NCBI RefSeq assembly: GCF_030378165.1
Contig: NZ_CP119766.1
Span: 4,526,001-4,590,000, forward strand
DNA: 64,000 bases
DNA from: Flavobacterium panacagri
Lineage (GTDB): Bacteria > Bacteroidota > Bacteroidia > Flavobacteriales > Flavobacteriaceae
Direction of reading: 5' to 3'
Below are positions 1-8,946 of the stretch, one piece after another (the first letter of the stretch is position 1; every line of letters begins with the position of its first letter). Both the position numbers and the translations under genes were made by a program. The notes below the pieces were generated by a model. The model was not told where the DNA came from, made no database searches, and saw only the letters and a list, made by a program, of their open reading frames with translations.

Positions 1-189
1 ATCGGAACACCGCAGCAGGTTAAACGAAATGAAGATTTAGCCGAAATATACAACAAGGAAGGAAATTTTCCCCTGACGCTTCTTTTGGATGCCGATGGAA
101 AAGTGCTTAAAACCTGGCATGGAAAACCCGAATCTACTCCTGAACAGTGGACTGCCGAAATAAAAGCGATCTGTGAGAGCCGAAAATAA
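1..189 (+). CDS. Thioredoxin-like protein, 3' end only
   Basis: The window opens inside this gene. The visible 62 residues read as the C-terminal half of a thioredoxin or TlpA-like fold: a FPLTLLLDADGKVLKTW strand-turn-strand, in which the first Pro fits the cis-Pro position, followed by a helix ending in CESRK and a TAA stop. The CxxC active site would lie upstream, outside the window. The next gene (ApbE) starts one base after the stop, so the two are almost certainly cotranscribed. In this four-gene setting (with DUF4266 and DUF3570) the thioredoxin is probably exported and handles redox or thiol chemistry in the periplasm. That role is inferred; only the fold is suggested by sequence. Confidence 0.75.
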   Translation: MGTPQQVKRNEDLAEIYNKEGNFPLTLLLDADGKVLKTWHGKPESTPEQWTAEIKAICESRK

Positions 190-190
190 C

Positions 191-1123
191 ATGCTTAAAA
201 ACCAAAAATATTCCGAGTCCCTAAAACTCATGGGGAACAGCTTTACCATAACAGTTGTTGCTGAAAATGAAAAAACAGGAAATGAGAATATTGCACTTGC
301 CACCCAGGAAATCAAACGGATTGAAAAACTTTTGACTACCTATAAACAGGACAGCCAGACCAATCTGATCAATGATAACGCAGGAATAGCACCCGTTAAA
401 GTAGATTTGGAGGTTTTTAATCTTATTGAAAGATCTATCGGAATTTCGAGAATCACACAAGGTGCATTTGATATTTCTTATGGAAGTATCGACAAAAGTC
501 TGTGGAATTTTGACAAATCCATGACCAGTCTTCCTGATGCCCAGACCGCTCTCAAAATGGTACACCTTATTGATTACCGAAATATTATACTTGACAGGGA
601 AAATACAACAGTATTTCTAAAAGAAAAAGGAATGCGGATTGGTTTTGGAGGTATCGGAAAAGGATATGCTGCCGAGATGGCAAAACAAATTCTTATAAAA
701 CATAATGTACAGAGCGGCATAATTAATGCCAGCGGAGATCTTTCGGCATGGGGACTGCAGCCCAACGGCAAAAAATGGACCATCGGTGTGGCTGATCCTG
801 ACTCGCCAAATGCGGCATTCTCCTATATGGAAATCTCAAATAAGGCGGTGGCAACCTCGGGCAATTATGAAAAATTCGTGACCATTAACGGAAAAAAATA
901 TTCGCATACCATTGACCCAAAAACAGGACTTCCGATATCGGGAATAAAAAGCGTGACCATTATCGCCTCAAATGCAGAATTTGCAGATGCTATGGCAACT
1001 CCTATAGCGGTAATGGGGATTAAAGCAGGCTTGTTTTTAATAGATCAGATACCGGATCTATTTTGTATTATAATTGACGACAACAACAAAATTTACACTT
1101 CTAAAAACATTAACCTGAAATGA
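191..1123 (+). CDS. apbE: ApbE-family FAD:protein FMN transferase
   Basis: ApbE enzymes move FMN from FAD onto a Thr or Ser of extracytoplasmic electron-transfer proteins. Family marks here are the Gly-rich GFGGIGKGYAAEMA segment (residues about 151-164), the INASGDLSAWG segment, SHTIDPKTGLP (about 238-248) with the conserved His, and the C-terminal ADAMATPIAVMG block. I chose the ATG at 191 (310 aa). A GTG at 173 would add six residues but overlap the upstream gene. No signal peptide or lipobox is visible, although many ApbE proteins are exported, so it may act in the cytoplasm or be exported in an unusual way. It overlaps the DUF4266 gene by 4 nt (ATGA), which indicates translational coupling. 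The neighbours are probable partners or substrates. Confidence 0.93.
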   Translation: MLKNQKYSESLKLMGNSFTITVVAENEKTGNENIALATQEIKRIEKLLTTYKQDSQTNLINDNAGIAPVKVDLEVFNLIERSIGISRITQGAFDISYGSIDKSLWNFDKSMTSLPDAQTALKMVHLIDYRNIILDRENTTVFLKEKGMRIGFGGIGKGYAAEMAKQILIKHNVQSGIINASGDLSAWGLQPNGKKWTIGVADPDSPNAAFSYMEISNKAVATSGNYEKFVTINGKKYSHTIDPKTGLPISGIKSVTIIASNAEFADAMATPIAVMGIKAGLFLIDQIPDLFCIIIDDNNKIYTSKNINLK

Positions 1124-1353
1124 AAAAGCCAAGGCAAAAAAATCTCGTGCTTTTATGCAGTATTGCTTTAACAGGCATTCTTCTCACATCCTGCACCTCT
1201 GTAAAGGAATACCAGAAAGGAAAAATCAACGATTCTGAAATGGTACTTTCCAACAGGAAAATAGAAAAGACAGAACTTAGTTTTCAATCCTACCGTGAGG
1301 GAGCTTCCGGGGCCAATTCAGGAAAAAGCGGCGGCGGCTGCGGCTGTAACTAA
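1120..1353 (+). CDS. DUF4266 small lipoprotein with C-terminal GCGCN
   Basis: This 77-residue protein has a Lys-rich start, a hydrophobic stretch and a lipobox ending LLTSC (Cys about 25), so it is a predicted outer- or inner-membrane lipoprotein. The mature part has the DUF4266 pattern: a short YQKGKINDSEMVL helix, a YREGASGANSG segment, and the very conserved Gly-Cys tail GGGCGCN. Function is unknown. The terminal Cys pair could bind metal or a cofactor. The Ser/Gly-rich SGANSG stretch just before it is a conceivable, unproven, FMN acceptor for the adjacent ApbE. Its start overlaps the stop of apbE, and DUF3570 follows 18 bp later. The family assignment is fairly sure; the role is inference. 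Confidence 0.88.
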   Translation: MKKPRQKNLVLLCSIALTGILLTSCTSVKEYQKGKINDSEMVLSNRKIEKTELSFQSYREGASGANSGKSGGGCGCN

Positions 1354-1371
1354 TTTTCATACGATCAAAAA

Positions 1372-2556
1372 ATGAAAAGAATATTCATTACAGGATTTGC
1401 ATTATTGGCATTATTTCAGGCAAGGGCGCAGAATGTCCCGGCCGATTCTACCAGTTATAAAAGCAATAAATTAAAATTGGAAGAAGTTAATCTGGTTTCG
1501 AGCTATTATAAACAAGACGGAAACAATTCAGCCGTTACGGGTGGAATCGGTTCTGAGCATCTAACTGATATTGCCAATACCATTGATGTTAAGCTGGTAA
1601 AATACGGCCAGACCGGAATCAAGCATACCTTTGATATTGAAGCCGGTATTGACCATTATACCTCTGCTTCATCAGATATGATTGACCTGAGCGCTAATTC
1701 ATCTGCATCGTCTTCAGACAACCGCTTCTACCCTTCTTTGACCTACCTTAGGGAAAATGAAGAAAAAGGAAGAACGCTTGGAATCGGCGTTTCATCATCA
1801 ACGGAATTTGATTACCAGTCTTTTGGAGGAAATATTGCCTTCTCGCAGAAAACAAAAGACAGAAACGGGGAATTCACGGCCAAATTCCAGACCTTTATAG
1901 ATCAGCTCAAATTAATTGAGCCCGTTGAACTTCGTGCTCCGGGAAGTGAAGGTTATGAAAGTGCTAACAGAAATACTTTTGCAGGGACTTTGAGCTACTC
2001 CCAGGTTGTAAACAAAAACCTGCAGCTAATGCTTGTAGGGGACGTCATCAGCCAGAATGGCTATTTAAGTCTTCCTTTTCACAGGGTTTATTTTGCTGAC
2101 GGCTCTGTCCATCAGGAAAAAATGCCCGATACAAGACTTAAAATCCCATTGGGAATAAGGGCCAGTTATTTCTTGGGAGATAACGTAATTATTCGCGCTT
2201 ATTACAGATATTATACCGATGACTGGAGCCTGAAAGCACATACGGCTGACCTTGAAATTCCTGTAAAATTAACACAGGCGTTTTCTGTGAGTCCGTTCTA
2301 CAGGTATTATACACAGACAGGAACGAAATATTTTAAACCGTACGGCGAACACACCGCTTCTGATGAATATTATACCAGCAACTATGATTTGTCTAAGTTT
2401 GACAGCAGTTTCTTTGGGATGGGAATGAAATTCACACCTCTTAATGGAATTTTTGGGCTCAAGCATTGGAATACGCTGGAGATTCGTTATGGGCATTATA
2501 CCAGAACTACCAATATGACTTCTGATATTATCAGCATCAACATAAAATATAAATAA
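1372..2556 (+). CDS. DUF3570 outer-membrane beta-barrel protein
   Basis: The protein has 394 residues with a clear Sec signal peptide ending ARAQ (about residue 20). A short plug-like region follows, then alternating amphipathic strands rich in aromatics, such as RAYYRYYTDDW and FYRYYTQTGTKYF, typical of an outer-membrane barrel that closes on a C-terminal strand (ISINIKYK). DUF3570 proteins regularly occur beside DUF4266, ApbE and thioredoxin-like genes in Bacteroidota, as here. No transport substrate is known. It may be the outer-membrane channel or scaffold of this redox cluster. It is the last gene of the presumed operon; the next gene starts 88 bp downstream in a separate context. Confidence 0.9.
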   Translation: MKRIFITGFALLALFQARAQNVPADSTSYKSNKLKLEEVNLVSSYYKQDGNNSAVTGGIGSEHLTDIANTIDVKLVKYGQTGIKHTFDIEAGIDHYTSASSDMIDLSANSSASSSDNRFYPSLTYLRENEEKGRTLGIGVSSSTEFDYQSFGGNIAFSQKTKDRNGEFTAKFQTFIDQLKLIEPVELRAPGSEGYESANRNTFAGTLSYSQVVNKNLQLMLVGDVISQNGYLSLPFHRVYFADGSVHQEKMPDTRLKIPLGIRASYFLGDNVIIRAYYRYYTDDWSLKAHTADLEIPVKLTQAFSVSPFYRYYTQTGTKYFKPYGEHTASDEYYTSNYDLSKFDSSFFGMGMKFTPLNGIFGLKHWNTLEIRYGHYTRTTNMTSDIISINIKYK

Positions 2557-2644
2557 CACATAATCAAACAAGTGTAATGGATATGAATTTACGGCATGTT
2601 TATTGTTTTTATCCAAATATAATAATGAATTTAAAAGTAAAATC

Positions 2645-3115
2645 ATGAAAACTTTAAAATATTTTTTGATCGGGGTATTATTCCTTTCATTTGGTTACGC
2701 TCAGGCTCAGGTATCAGTAAATGTAAACATAGGAACACCTCCTGCCTGGGGACCTGCCGCTTATGCGGATGCCCGTTATTATTATCTGCCGGATCTTGAA
2801 ACCTATTACGATGTAAGCACGTCCAATTATGTTTATCTCAGTAACGGAAAATGGGTGCGAACCAGATCACTTCCCTCTGCCTATCGAAACTATGATCTTT
2901 ATAATGAATATAAAGTAGTACTGACTGATTACAGAGGAGACAGGCCTTACGACAGCTTTAAATCCCATAAAGTAAAATATGCAAAGGGCTATAAAGGAAA
3001 ACCTCAAAAAACAATAGGACAAAAGCCAGGAAAAGGAAACAATAAAGATAAAAGCCACCATGATAATGGAAACCATAATGGAAATGGCAAGGGAAAAGGA
3101 AATGGTAAACATTAA
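2645..3115 (+). CDS. Secreted protein with basic low-complexity tail
   Basis: I start at the ATG at 2645, because the reading then begins with a good signal peptide ending YAQAQ, giving 156 aa. An in-frame upstream ATG at 2603 would bury that signal. The mature part contains a Tyr-rich segment (YADARYYYLPDLETYYDV, then YVYLSNGKWVR) seen in small flavobacterial secreted proteins. The last 45 residues are Gly/Asn/Lys/His repeats of the type GNGKGKGNGKH. The His/Asn/Gly tail might bind metal or polyanions, but I recognise no named family. A strong terminator follows 7 bp after the stop, so this ends a transcription unit. Confidence 0.75.
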   Translation: MKTLKYFLIGVLFLSFGYAQAQVSVNVNIGTPPAWGPAAYADARYYYLPDLETYYDVSTSNYVYLSNGKWVRTRSLPSAYRNYDLYNEYKVVLTDYRGDRPYDSFKSHKVKYAKGYKGKPQKTIGQKPGKGNNKDKSHHDNGNHNGNGKGKGNGKH

Positions 3116-3122
3116 TTTAAAA

Positions 3123-3147
3123 GAGGCTTTGGGGAGCCTCTTTTTTT
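3123..3147 (+). terminator. Rho-independent terminator
   Basis: Stem GAGGCT / AGCCTC with a six-base loop, followed by seven T, directly after the small secreted protein gene. Confidence 0.9.
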
Positions 3148-3261
3148 ATCTTCAAAGAGCAGCCAATACCTCATATTTTAAAATATAATCCATAAAAGCT
3201 ATTCAATCAGTCTATTTTACAGATCAGTTTTAAAACGGCTGCAATGATTTAGATTCATAAA

Positions 3262-3302
3262 AAAAGGGTTCATGACTTAATTTAAGTACAATGAACCCTT
3301 TC
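3262..3302. other. Large nested inverted repeat
   Basis: Outer arms AAGGGTTCAT and ATGAACCCTT pair perfectly over ten bases. The loop holds a second palindrome, ACTTAA-T-TTAAGT. A-rich sequence on the left and T-rich on the right would let it end transcription in either direction. It lies between the small secreted gene and the doubtful minus-strand gene at 3572-3802. It could instead be a remnant of a small element. Confidence 0.5.
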
Positions 3303-3571
3303 CATGAAACAGATGTTAATTTACAAATAAATCAGAAAGGAATTGATATTTATAACTGACTTTTATTCAAAAATAATAAGCACTATTACAATAGAATTAA
3401 GGTCCTTTGTAACTAACTTAAATTTACACGTATTTTATACAATTTTTATGGACAGCTCGAATTTAATTTGTTAGATCTAAACTTGCGAAAGTACCATTGA
3501 TTTCTTTCATTACTTCAGTGAAAGCTGAGTGAACTTAATTCTGTCTTTAAAATTAAAAATAGTTGAAACAC

Positions 3572-3802
3572 TTATGCTTTCATTGATTTTATTGTGCTTA
3601 AGGAAAGATAAAAGTCATTTTTTTTTACAGTATTCTTAGGGCCAACAAATGAAAATTTAAGTTTCTGTTGCACATCTGGATCTTTAGAAATTTCCCTCAT
3701 TTCATCATCCATCCCTGAAGTTAAAGGCACTATGCCAGTTTTGCCATTCACCATATTTTTAATCATCAGGATCGGTGAGAACAGCAAGAGTTCAGCTTCC
3801 AT
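3572..3802 (-). CDS. Possible small hypothetical protein (76 aa)
   Basis: An open frame of 76 codons lies in an otherwise gene-poor 1.1-kb gap. The translation begins MEAELLLFSPILMIK and contains an acidic stretch SGMDDEMREISKDPD. Codon choice (GAA, AAA, GAT) looks more gene-like than the flanks, but no ribosome binding site, promoter or known domain can be pointed to. It could be the tail of a decayed gene. I do not recognise it and would not be surprised if it were not expressed. Confidence 0.3.
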   Translation of the reverse strand: MEAELLLFSPILMIKNMVNGKTGIVPLTSGMDDEMREISKDPDVQQKLKFSFVGPKNTVKKNDFYLSLSTIKSMKA

Positions 3803-4248
3803 ACTTTTCGAAAAGAAAAATCCAAATCAAATGACTTTGCACATTACTATTATATGTTCATCAATGTTTAGAAAGCATTTTACATCAATCCCCAATAGTC
3901 TTAATGTAGCTTTATTAAAGATTTAATCTAAGCTGATCTATGATTCGAAGTCACTCTAAGTTTATAGGTATTTTTCTCTCTTGATTTATGGTAATTTTTT
4001 GACATTAATTCCAGTTCAGATTTATAGCTGTAATTACCATTAATCTAATTATAATAAATATCTAAATTATATGCATTATAGCCGCTGCCTAAGATATTAA
4101 CTTGTATAACCATTTTATTTACCTATATTCGCTTAGTATAAAAATTACCTCATTTACCATCAAGGTATACGTTCTAAATAATTATTAAAATATAGGTGCT
4201 TTTCCAGCAAATTACTGCCGTTATTTTTCAAATAAAACATCGCTTACT
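3803..4248. other. AT-rich spacer, no gene seen
   Basis: This very AT-rich stretch is upstream of the histidine kinase. Frames are broken on both strands and I see no repeat copy. It presumably contains the promoter of the kinase operon, but no convincing TAnnTTTG box at a usable distance was found. Confidence 0.6.
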
Positions 4249-5919
4249 ATGAGCATTAAAGAAAAAAATGGTATTAAGGAAGTAGTGCTTTCTGATGAAA
4301 ATAATTCAGAGAATAAGGTACATCCCACAGGAGAAAAGTTACCACTTCAGAAAATCAAAATATCAAAAAAAGCAGTTCAGCCTTTTAGCAACAGCATTAA
4401 AGCCGAATTTCACAATAAGCAAATAGAACCTGAAATTTTAGCACTTAAAGAACAACTTGATGCAAATGAACAGTATTTGTTAAATCTAACAAATGCTATA
4501 AACACCACAAACGCATCTGTTGAGTTCGATATGGATGGCAATATTTTAAATGCCAATAAAAATTTCCTCAAAATTATGGGCTACACTGCAAAAGATTTGC
4601 TGGGAAAGCATCATAGTCTTTTAGTTGATCCCTCCTATTCAAAATCAAATGCGTATCAGTTTTTTTGGAACAGCCTGAAAAAAGGTATTCATCAAAGGGA
4701 CGAATTTATCCTGACGGAGAAAAACGGCAAATTAATATGGTTTTCGGGCAGTTATAATCCTATTTTCAATACTCAAGGGAAACCTTATAAGGTCTTAAAA
4801 ATAGCAACAGACATAACACTTTCCAAAACACAATTTTTACAGCTGGCTGTCCAAGCTCAGGAAAAGGAAAAAAGATCATCTGAGTTAGTTATTGCAAATA
4901 AAGAACTTGCTTTTCAAAATAAGGAAAAGGAAGACCGTGCTGCAGAATTAATCATTGCAAATAAAGAATTAAAATTTCAGAATGAACAAAAAGAAAAACG
5001 AGCAGAAGAATTAATTAACGCCAATAAAGAACTGGCTATTCAGAGTATTGAAAAAGAAAAACGTGCTGCTGAACTTATAATAGCCAACAAAAAACTTGCT
5101 TCAGAAAAGATTTTGAAAGAGAAAAGAAAAGTGGAAAAGCTAAAAAGGGCTGCAGAATTAATAGTTAAAAACAGAGAACTTGCCTATCAGGAAAAGCGAA
5201 GCAGTGAACTGACCCTGGCTAATGATGAACTAAAAAAAGCGCAGGAAGAACTGGGATCATTTTCTTACTCAGTTTCACATGATCTGCGTGCACCTATTCG
5301 GGCGATTAACGGTTATACACAAATACTGATAGAGGATCATGCAGATTCAATAGATGATGATGGAAAAAAAATCATCCAAGCCATAGTCAACAACTCCAAT
5401 AAAATGGGAATATTGATCGATGACCTGCTTGCTTTCAGCAAATTAGGACGCAAAGAGGTCTCATCTAGCAATATAAATATGACCTCACTAGTAAATGGAG
5501 TCATAAATGATATAACATTTGAAAAAGGTGAAAATACACCCATTTTTGAAATTGAAGAACTTGCCCCAGCAAATGGAGATTCCTCACTGATCAAACAGGT
5601 TTGGATCAATCTAATCTCTAATGCTATAAAATATTCAAAATACAAGCCAGAGATAAAAATCAAAATAGCATCAACGTTGCAAGACCACAAAATCATCTAC
5701 AGTATAAAAGATTGGGGTGCAGGATTCGATATGGCTTATTATGATAAATTGTTTGGCGTTTTCCAGCGTCTGCACTCGCAGGAAGAATTTACAGGAACAG
5801 GCATTGGACTGGCGATTGTGCAAAAAATTGTCAGCCGGCATTCGGGAGCAGTTTGGGCAGAATCAAAACTAGATGAAGGTGCTGAATTTTACTTCAGCCT
5901 GCCGAATATTAAACATTAA
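4249..5919 (+). CDS. PAS-domain sensor histidine kinase with repeated signalling helix
   Basis: The 556-aa protein has no membrane segment, so it is probably cytoplasmic. Order: a ~80-residue N-terminal tail, one PAS domain (about 85-195, with NFLKIMGYTAKDLLGKHH and ITLSK at its end), then about 130 residues of coiled coil built from ~20-residue units of the form EKEKRAAELIIANKELAFQN (roughly 205-330). A HisKA domain follows with phospho-acceptor His344 in SVSHDLRAPIRA, then a HATPase with N box NLISNAIKYSK and G boxes DWGAGFD and GTGIGLAIV. The architecture resembles light- or redox-sensing kinases of Bacteroidota that signal to Rcp1-type receivers, and exactly such a receiver follows 12 bp downstream. 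The signal sensed cannot be read from sequence. Confidence 0.92.
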   Translation: MSIKEKNGIKEVVLSDENNSENKVHPTGEKLPLQKIKISKKAVQPFSNSIKAEFHNKQIEPEILALKEQLDANEQYLLNLTNAINTTNASVEFDMDGNILNANKNFLKIMGYTAKDLLGKHHSLLVDPSYSKSNAYQFFWNSLKKGIHQRDEFILTEKNGKLIWFSGSYNPIFNTQGKPYKVLKIATDITLSKTQFLQLAVQAQEKEKRSSELVIANKELAFQNKEKEDRAAELIIANKELKFQNEQKEKRAEELINANKELAIQSIEKEKRAAELIIANKKLASEKILKEKRKVEKLKRAAELIVKNRELAYQEKRSSELTLANDELKKAQEELGSFSYSVSHDLRAPIRAINGYTQILIEDHADSIDDDGKKIIQAIVNNSNKMGILIDDLLAFSKLGRKEVSSSNINMTSLVNGVINDITFEKGENTPIFEIEELAPANGDSSLIKQVWINLISNAIKYSKYKPEIKIKIASTLQDHKIIYSIKDWGAGFDMAYYDKLFGVFQRLHSQEEFTGTGIGLAIVQKIVSRHSGAVWAESKLDEGAEFYFSLPNIKH

Positions 5920-5931
5920 AAAAACAAAAAA

Positions 5932-6372
5932 ATGGATTACGAAGATATTGAAATTTTATTTGCCGAAGACAGCATGGAAGATGCTATGCTGACCGTGCGC
6001 GCTCTTAATAAAAGCGGCTTTACAAACAAACTCCTGCATGTCAAGGATGGCGCCGAAGCGCTTGATTTTCTGTACTGCAGGGGAATCTATTCAAAGAGAA
6101 ATCCAAAATTACATCCCAAACTTCTTCTCTTGGATTTAAAAATGCCCAAGATGTCAGGAATGCAGGTATTGGAAAAAGTCAAAAGCGATGATGCGCTTAA
6201 ATCTATTCCAATAGTCATTCTTACCTCTTCCCAGGAAGATCCGGACATTGCAGAATGTTATAGTCTTGGTGCTAACAGTTACATTGTAAAACCTGTAGAC
6301 AGCAACAACTTTTTTAATGCAATAAAAGAACTTGGGATGTATTGGATGATCCTGAGCCAGCCTGCTAATTAA
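5932..6372 (+). CDS. Stand-alone response regulator (Rcp1-type receiver)
   Basis: A single receiver domain of 146 aa. The acidic pocket is FAEDSMED, the phospho-acceptor Asp68 lies in LLLDLKMPKMSG, the conserved Thr/Ser is in VILTSSQED and Lys120 in YIVKPVD. The insertion around LYCRGIYSKRNPKLHPK is typical of Rcp1-like partners of phytochrome-type kinases. There is no output domain, so it probably relays phosphate or acts through protein contacts. It sits between two kinases in one presumed operon (12 bp after the first, 40 bp before the second). Confidence 0.93.
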   Translation: MDYEDIEILFAEDSMEDAMLTVRALNKSGFTNKLLHVKDGAEALDFLYCRGIYSKRNPKLHPKLLLLDLKMPKMSGMQVLEKVKSDDALKSIPIVILTSSQEDPDIAECYSLGANSYIVKPVDSNNFFNAIKELGMYWMILSQPAN

Positions 6373-6412
6373 GGATTTAACTTATATTCCTAAAACTATG
6401 ATTCTATAGTAA

Positions 6413-7648
6413 ATGAAAAAAGATATTAGAGCATTGATATTAGAAGACAATACTTCTGATGCAGATTTATTAATCCGTCACTTGAGAAAATCAGGGGTGT
6501 CGTTTGTAACAAAAATAGTCGATTCAAGAAATGTTTTTGAAGAATCTCTTGATACATTTTTGCCCGATATTATCCTATCAGATTATACGCTGCCTTCATT
6601 TGATGCTGTTTCTGCGTTTAAAATAGTAAAAGACAGGAGCCTTAATATACCCTTTGTCATAATTTCAGGTACTATTGGGGAAGAAAATGCTGTCATGCTT
6701 ATAAAAGAAGGTGTTACGGATTATGTTTCCAAAAATAATTTCTCATCCCTGATCCAAAAAATAAATCGTGCCCTGAAAGAAGCAGAAGAATTAGTTCAGA
6801 AAGAAGAGCTTATTGAAAAACTAAAAATACAGACTGCAGCACTGCTTAAGGCAAATCAGGAACTCGAACTCCAAAATGCGGAGAAGGAAAAAAGAGCAAT
6901 TGAGCTATTGAATGCAAATAAAGAACTGCTTGCTTTTAATTTTATCTCAAGCCATGACCTGCAGGAACCGCTGCGAAAAATTCAGACTTTCATTTCCATT
7001 ATAATGGAAAAAGAGATCAACACGATGACTGAGGCGGGAAAAAACAATTTGAAACGCATACATGTCTCGGCAACAAGAATGAGACAGCTTATTGAAGATT
7101 TACTGGAATTTTCAAAAGTGAGTGTACTGGAACATCCCTATGAAGTGAGTGATTTGAGTGCTGTAATCGAAGATATTAAATCAGAATTTTCAGATGCAAT
7201 TGATCAAAAAAAAGCTGTTTTTAAAATAAACGGATTAGTGCCTGCCTATATAAGGCCATTCCAATTTCGCCAGCTTATCTATAACCTGATATCAAACTCC
7301 TTAAAGTTCTCTATACCTGATATTGAACTTCATATTACCATACAATCTACTATACTTAAGTACAGTGAATTCAAGCTGCTTAATCTGCCAGGTAGTACGC
7401 AGGTTTGTGACTATTGGAATCTTACTTTTAAAGATAATGGAATTGGCTTTGAAGCTCAATACAACGAGACTGTCTTTATCATATTTCAAAGACTCCATCA
7501 CATTGAGGAATATCCCGGAACGGGAATTGGTCTGGCTATTGTAAAGAAAATTGTAGAAAATCATAATGGAATTATAACCGCTGATGGTAATTTAAACAAG
7601 GGCGTTTTATTCAACATTTATATCCCAGTAATTAAACAAAAATTTTAA
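6413..7648 (+). CDS. Receiver-histidine kinase fusion
   Basis: 411 aa. An N-terminal receiver domain (residues 5-125, Asp57 in IILSDYTLPSFD) is followed by a coiled coil that reuses the repeat of the first kinase (KEKRAIELLNANKELLAF). Then come HisKA with His181 in SSHDLQEPLRKIQTF and a HATPase with NLISNSLKFS, DNGIGFE and GTGIGLAIVKKIV. A kinase with its receiver at the front is usually controlled by phosphorylation of that receiver, so the three genes could form a cascade: PAS kinase, receiver, receiver-kinase. That chain is inferred from order and spacing. No DNA-binding output gene is present locally. Confidence 0.92.
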   Translation: MKKDIRALILEDNTSDADLLIRHLRKSGVSFVTKIVDSRNVFEESLDTFLPDIILSDYTLPSFDAVSAFKIVKDRSLNIPFVIISGTIGEENAVMLIKEGVTDYVSKNNFSSLIQKINRALKEAEELVQKEELIEKLKIQTAALLKANQELELQNAEKEKRAIELLNANKELLAFNFISSHDLQEPLRKIQTFISIIMEKEINTMTEAGKNNLKRIHVSATRMRQLIEDLLEFSKVSVLEHPYEVSDLSAVIEDIKSEFSDAIDQKKAVFKINGLVPAYIRPFQFRQLIYNLISNSLKFSIPDIELHITIQSTILKYSEFKLLNLPGSTQVCDYWNLTFKDNGIGFEAQYNETVFIIFQRLHHIEEYPGTGIGLAIVKKIVENHNGIITADGNLNKGVLFNIYIPVIKQKF

Positions 7649-7818
7649 ATTTATATTTAATTTTAGCCTTAGAAATCTATTAGATAATAAGGAAAATGGC
7701 ATTGCACGCTATTTGTTCAATTATCGTATTAGTGCATGTAAGAGCATTAAAAACATTTTTAAACTCATAGCAGGAGCCCCATTTAAACGAGTTTTAAAAT
7801 CACAAAACAGGCATTTTA

Positions 7819-8925
7819 TTATTTGTGTTTTTTAGATATTTCTTTTCTGCCTTTTCTTTTCCAAAGAATAAATCCCGTAATAGAAAGTATTGCAGGACTG
7901 AATCCGGCAATTACATACAAAATTTTTATCCAAAAACTGTCATAATCCCCCCTGTGAAGCTGTTTCATGATCCAATAAAACCGGTCGGAAAATGATTTTT
8001 CTTCAATGCGTATGGTTTTGATCCAAGTTCCGTTATCACTGTCATAATAAACGTCGCTGCCTTTACCAAAATACAGCGGGTTTTGTGTATCAGAAAACTC
8101 ACCGCTTACTATAATATCCGTTTTTTTATCAGCAGCTATTTTTACGGCAATTGGATTGAAATTTGGAATTTCCCGGGCATGTTTTATCACCTGGTCAATA
8201 TTTGCCCTTGTCCGATAATTCTGTTCTTTCTTAGAAATTAATTCCCATTCAGAAGGTAAAAAAAGACTTTTATTCATCCAGAAACCTGTAAAAAAAAGAA
8301 TAAAATTAAGCAACAGGGTCCAGACACCAATAATCCTGTGCAGCGAAGAATAAAGGGTTCTGGAAGATTTACGATTTAACTTCTCTTTAAAAACAAGTAC
8401 AGCAAATATCTTTTTGCGATAAATGATCACACCTGTAATTAAGTTTAAAATTAATGCAATGGCCGCAATGGCCGTTATAAGCCTGCCTGGTTTATCAATT
8501 AAAAGGGAATAATGCGCAGCATACAGCCAGCGGAAAAAAGGCGATTGTAAAGAGCTAAAACTGCCTTCTGCTACAATTTTTCCAGAATAAGGGTCTACCA
8601 TACAGCAATAGAGATAATTATCGCTGACATTATCCTGATAATTAAAAATCATAAATTCATAGGTGTCGCAGCTATTTCTGGGAAAAGTCTGCAGCATGAT
8701 CTGCCGCGCCTGGGGATACCTCTCAGAGACTTTATGATACATCTGGTTTAATGAAATGGTTTTACTGCCCTTTACACAGCAATGCATTGGCGGATTATTG
8801 AAATACTCAATCTCTTTTTTAAAAACCAATAAAGCGCCCGAAATTCCAAAAAACAGATACAGTACCCCGAAAAACAATCCGAGGCAGCTGTGCAGTTTAA
8901 ATGAGGTCTTTGTAATTTTTTTCAA
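7819..8925 (-). CDS. PepSY-associated membrane protein (PiuB-like)
   Basis: 368 aa with about four hydrophobic segments: an N-terminal helix (LGLFFGVLYLFFGISGALLVF), a pair in the middle (LITAIAAIALILNLITGVIIY and IIGVWTLLLNFILFFTGFW), and one near the C-terminus (ILYVIAGFSPAILSITGFILW). The repeated H-x-x-x-G pattern (SFKLHSCLGLFFG, LHRIIGVW) is the PepSY-TM signature. Such inner-membrane proteins sit next to siderophore receptors and are thought to act as ferric-siderophore reductases. It starts 21 bp after the receptor gene ends and is probably last in the same operon. Confidence 0.88.
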   Translation of the reverse strand: MKKITKTSFKLHSCLGLFFGVLYLFFGISGALLVFKKEIEYFNNPPMHCCVKGSKTISLNQMYHKVSERYPQARQIMLQTFPRNSCDTYEFMIFNYQDNVSDNYLYCCMVDPYSGKIVAEGSFSSLQSPFFRWLYAAHYSLLIDKPGRLITAIAAIALILNLITGVIIYRKKIFAVLVFKEKLNRKSSRTLYSSLHRIIGVWTLLLNFILFFTGFWMNKSLFLPSEWELISKKEQNYRTRANIDQVIKHAREIPNFNPIAVKIAADKKTDIIVSGEFSDTQNPLYFGKGSDVYYDSDNGTWIKTIRIEEKSFSDRFYWIMKQLHRGDYDSFWIKILYVIAGFSPAILSITGFILWKRKGRKEISKKHK

Positions 8926-8946
8926 TGGAAGTTCTGAATTACAGCA

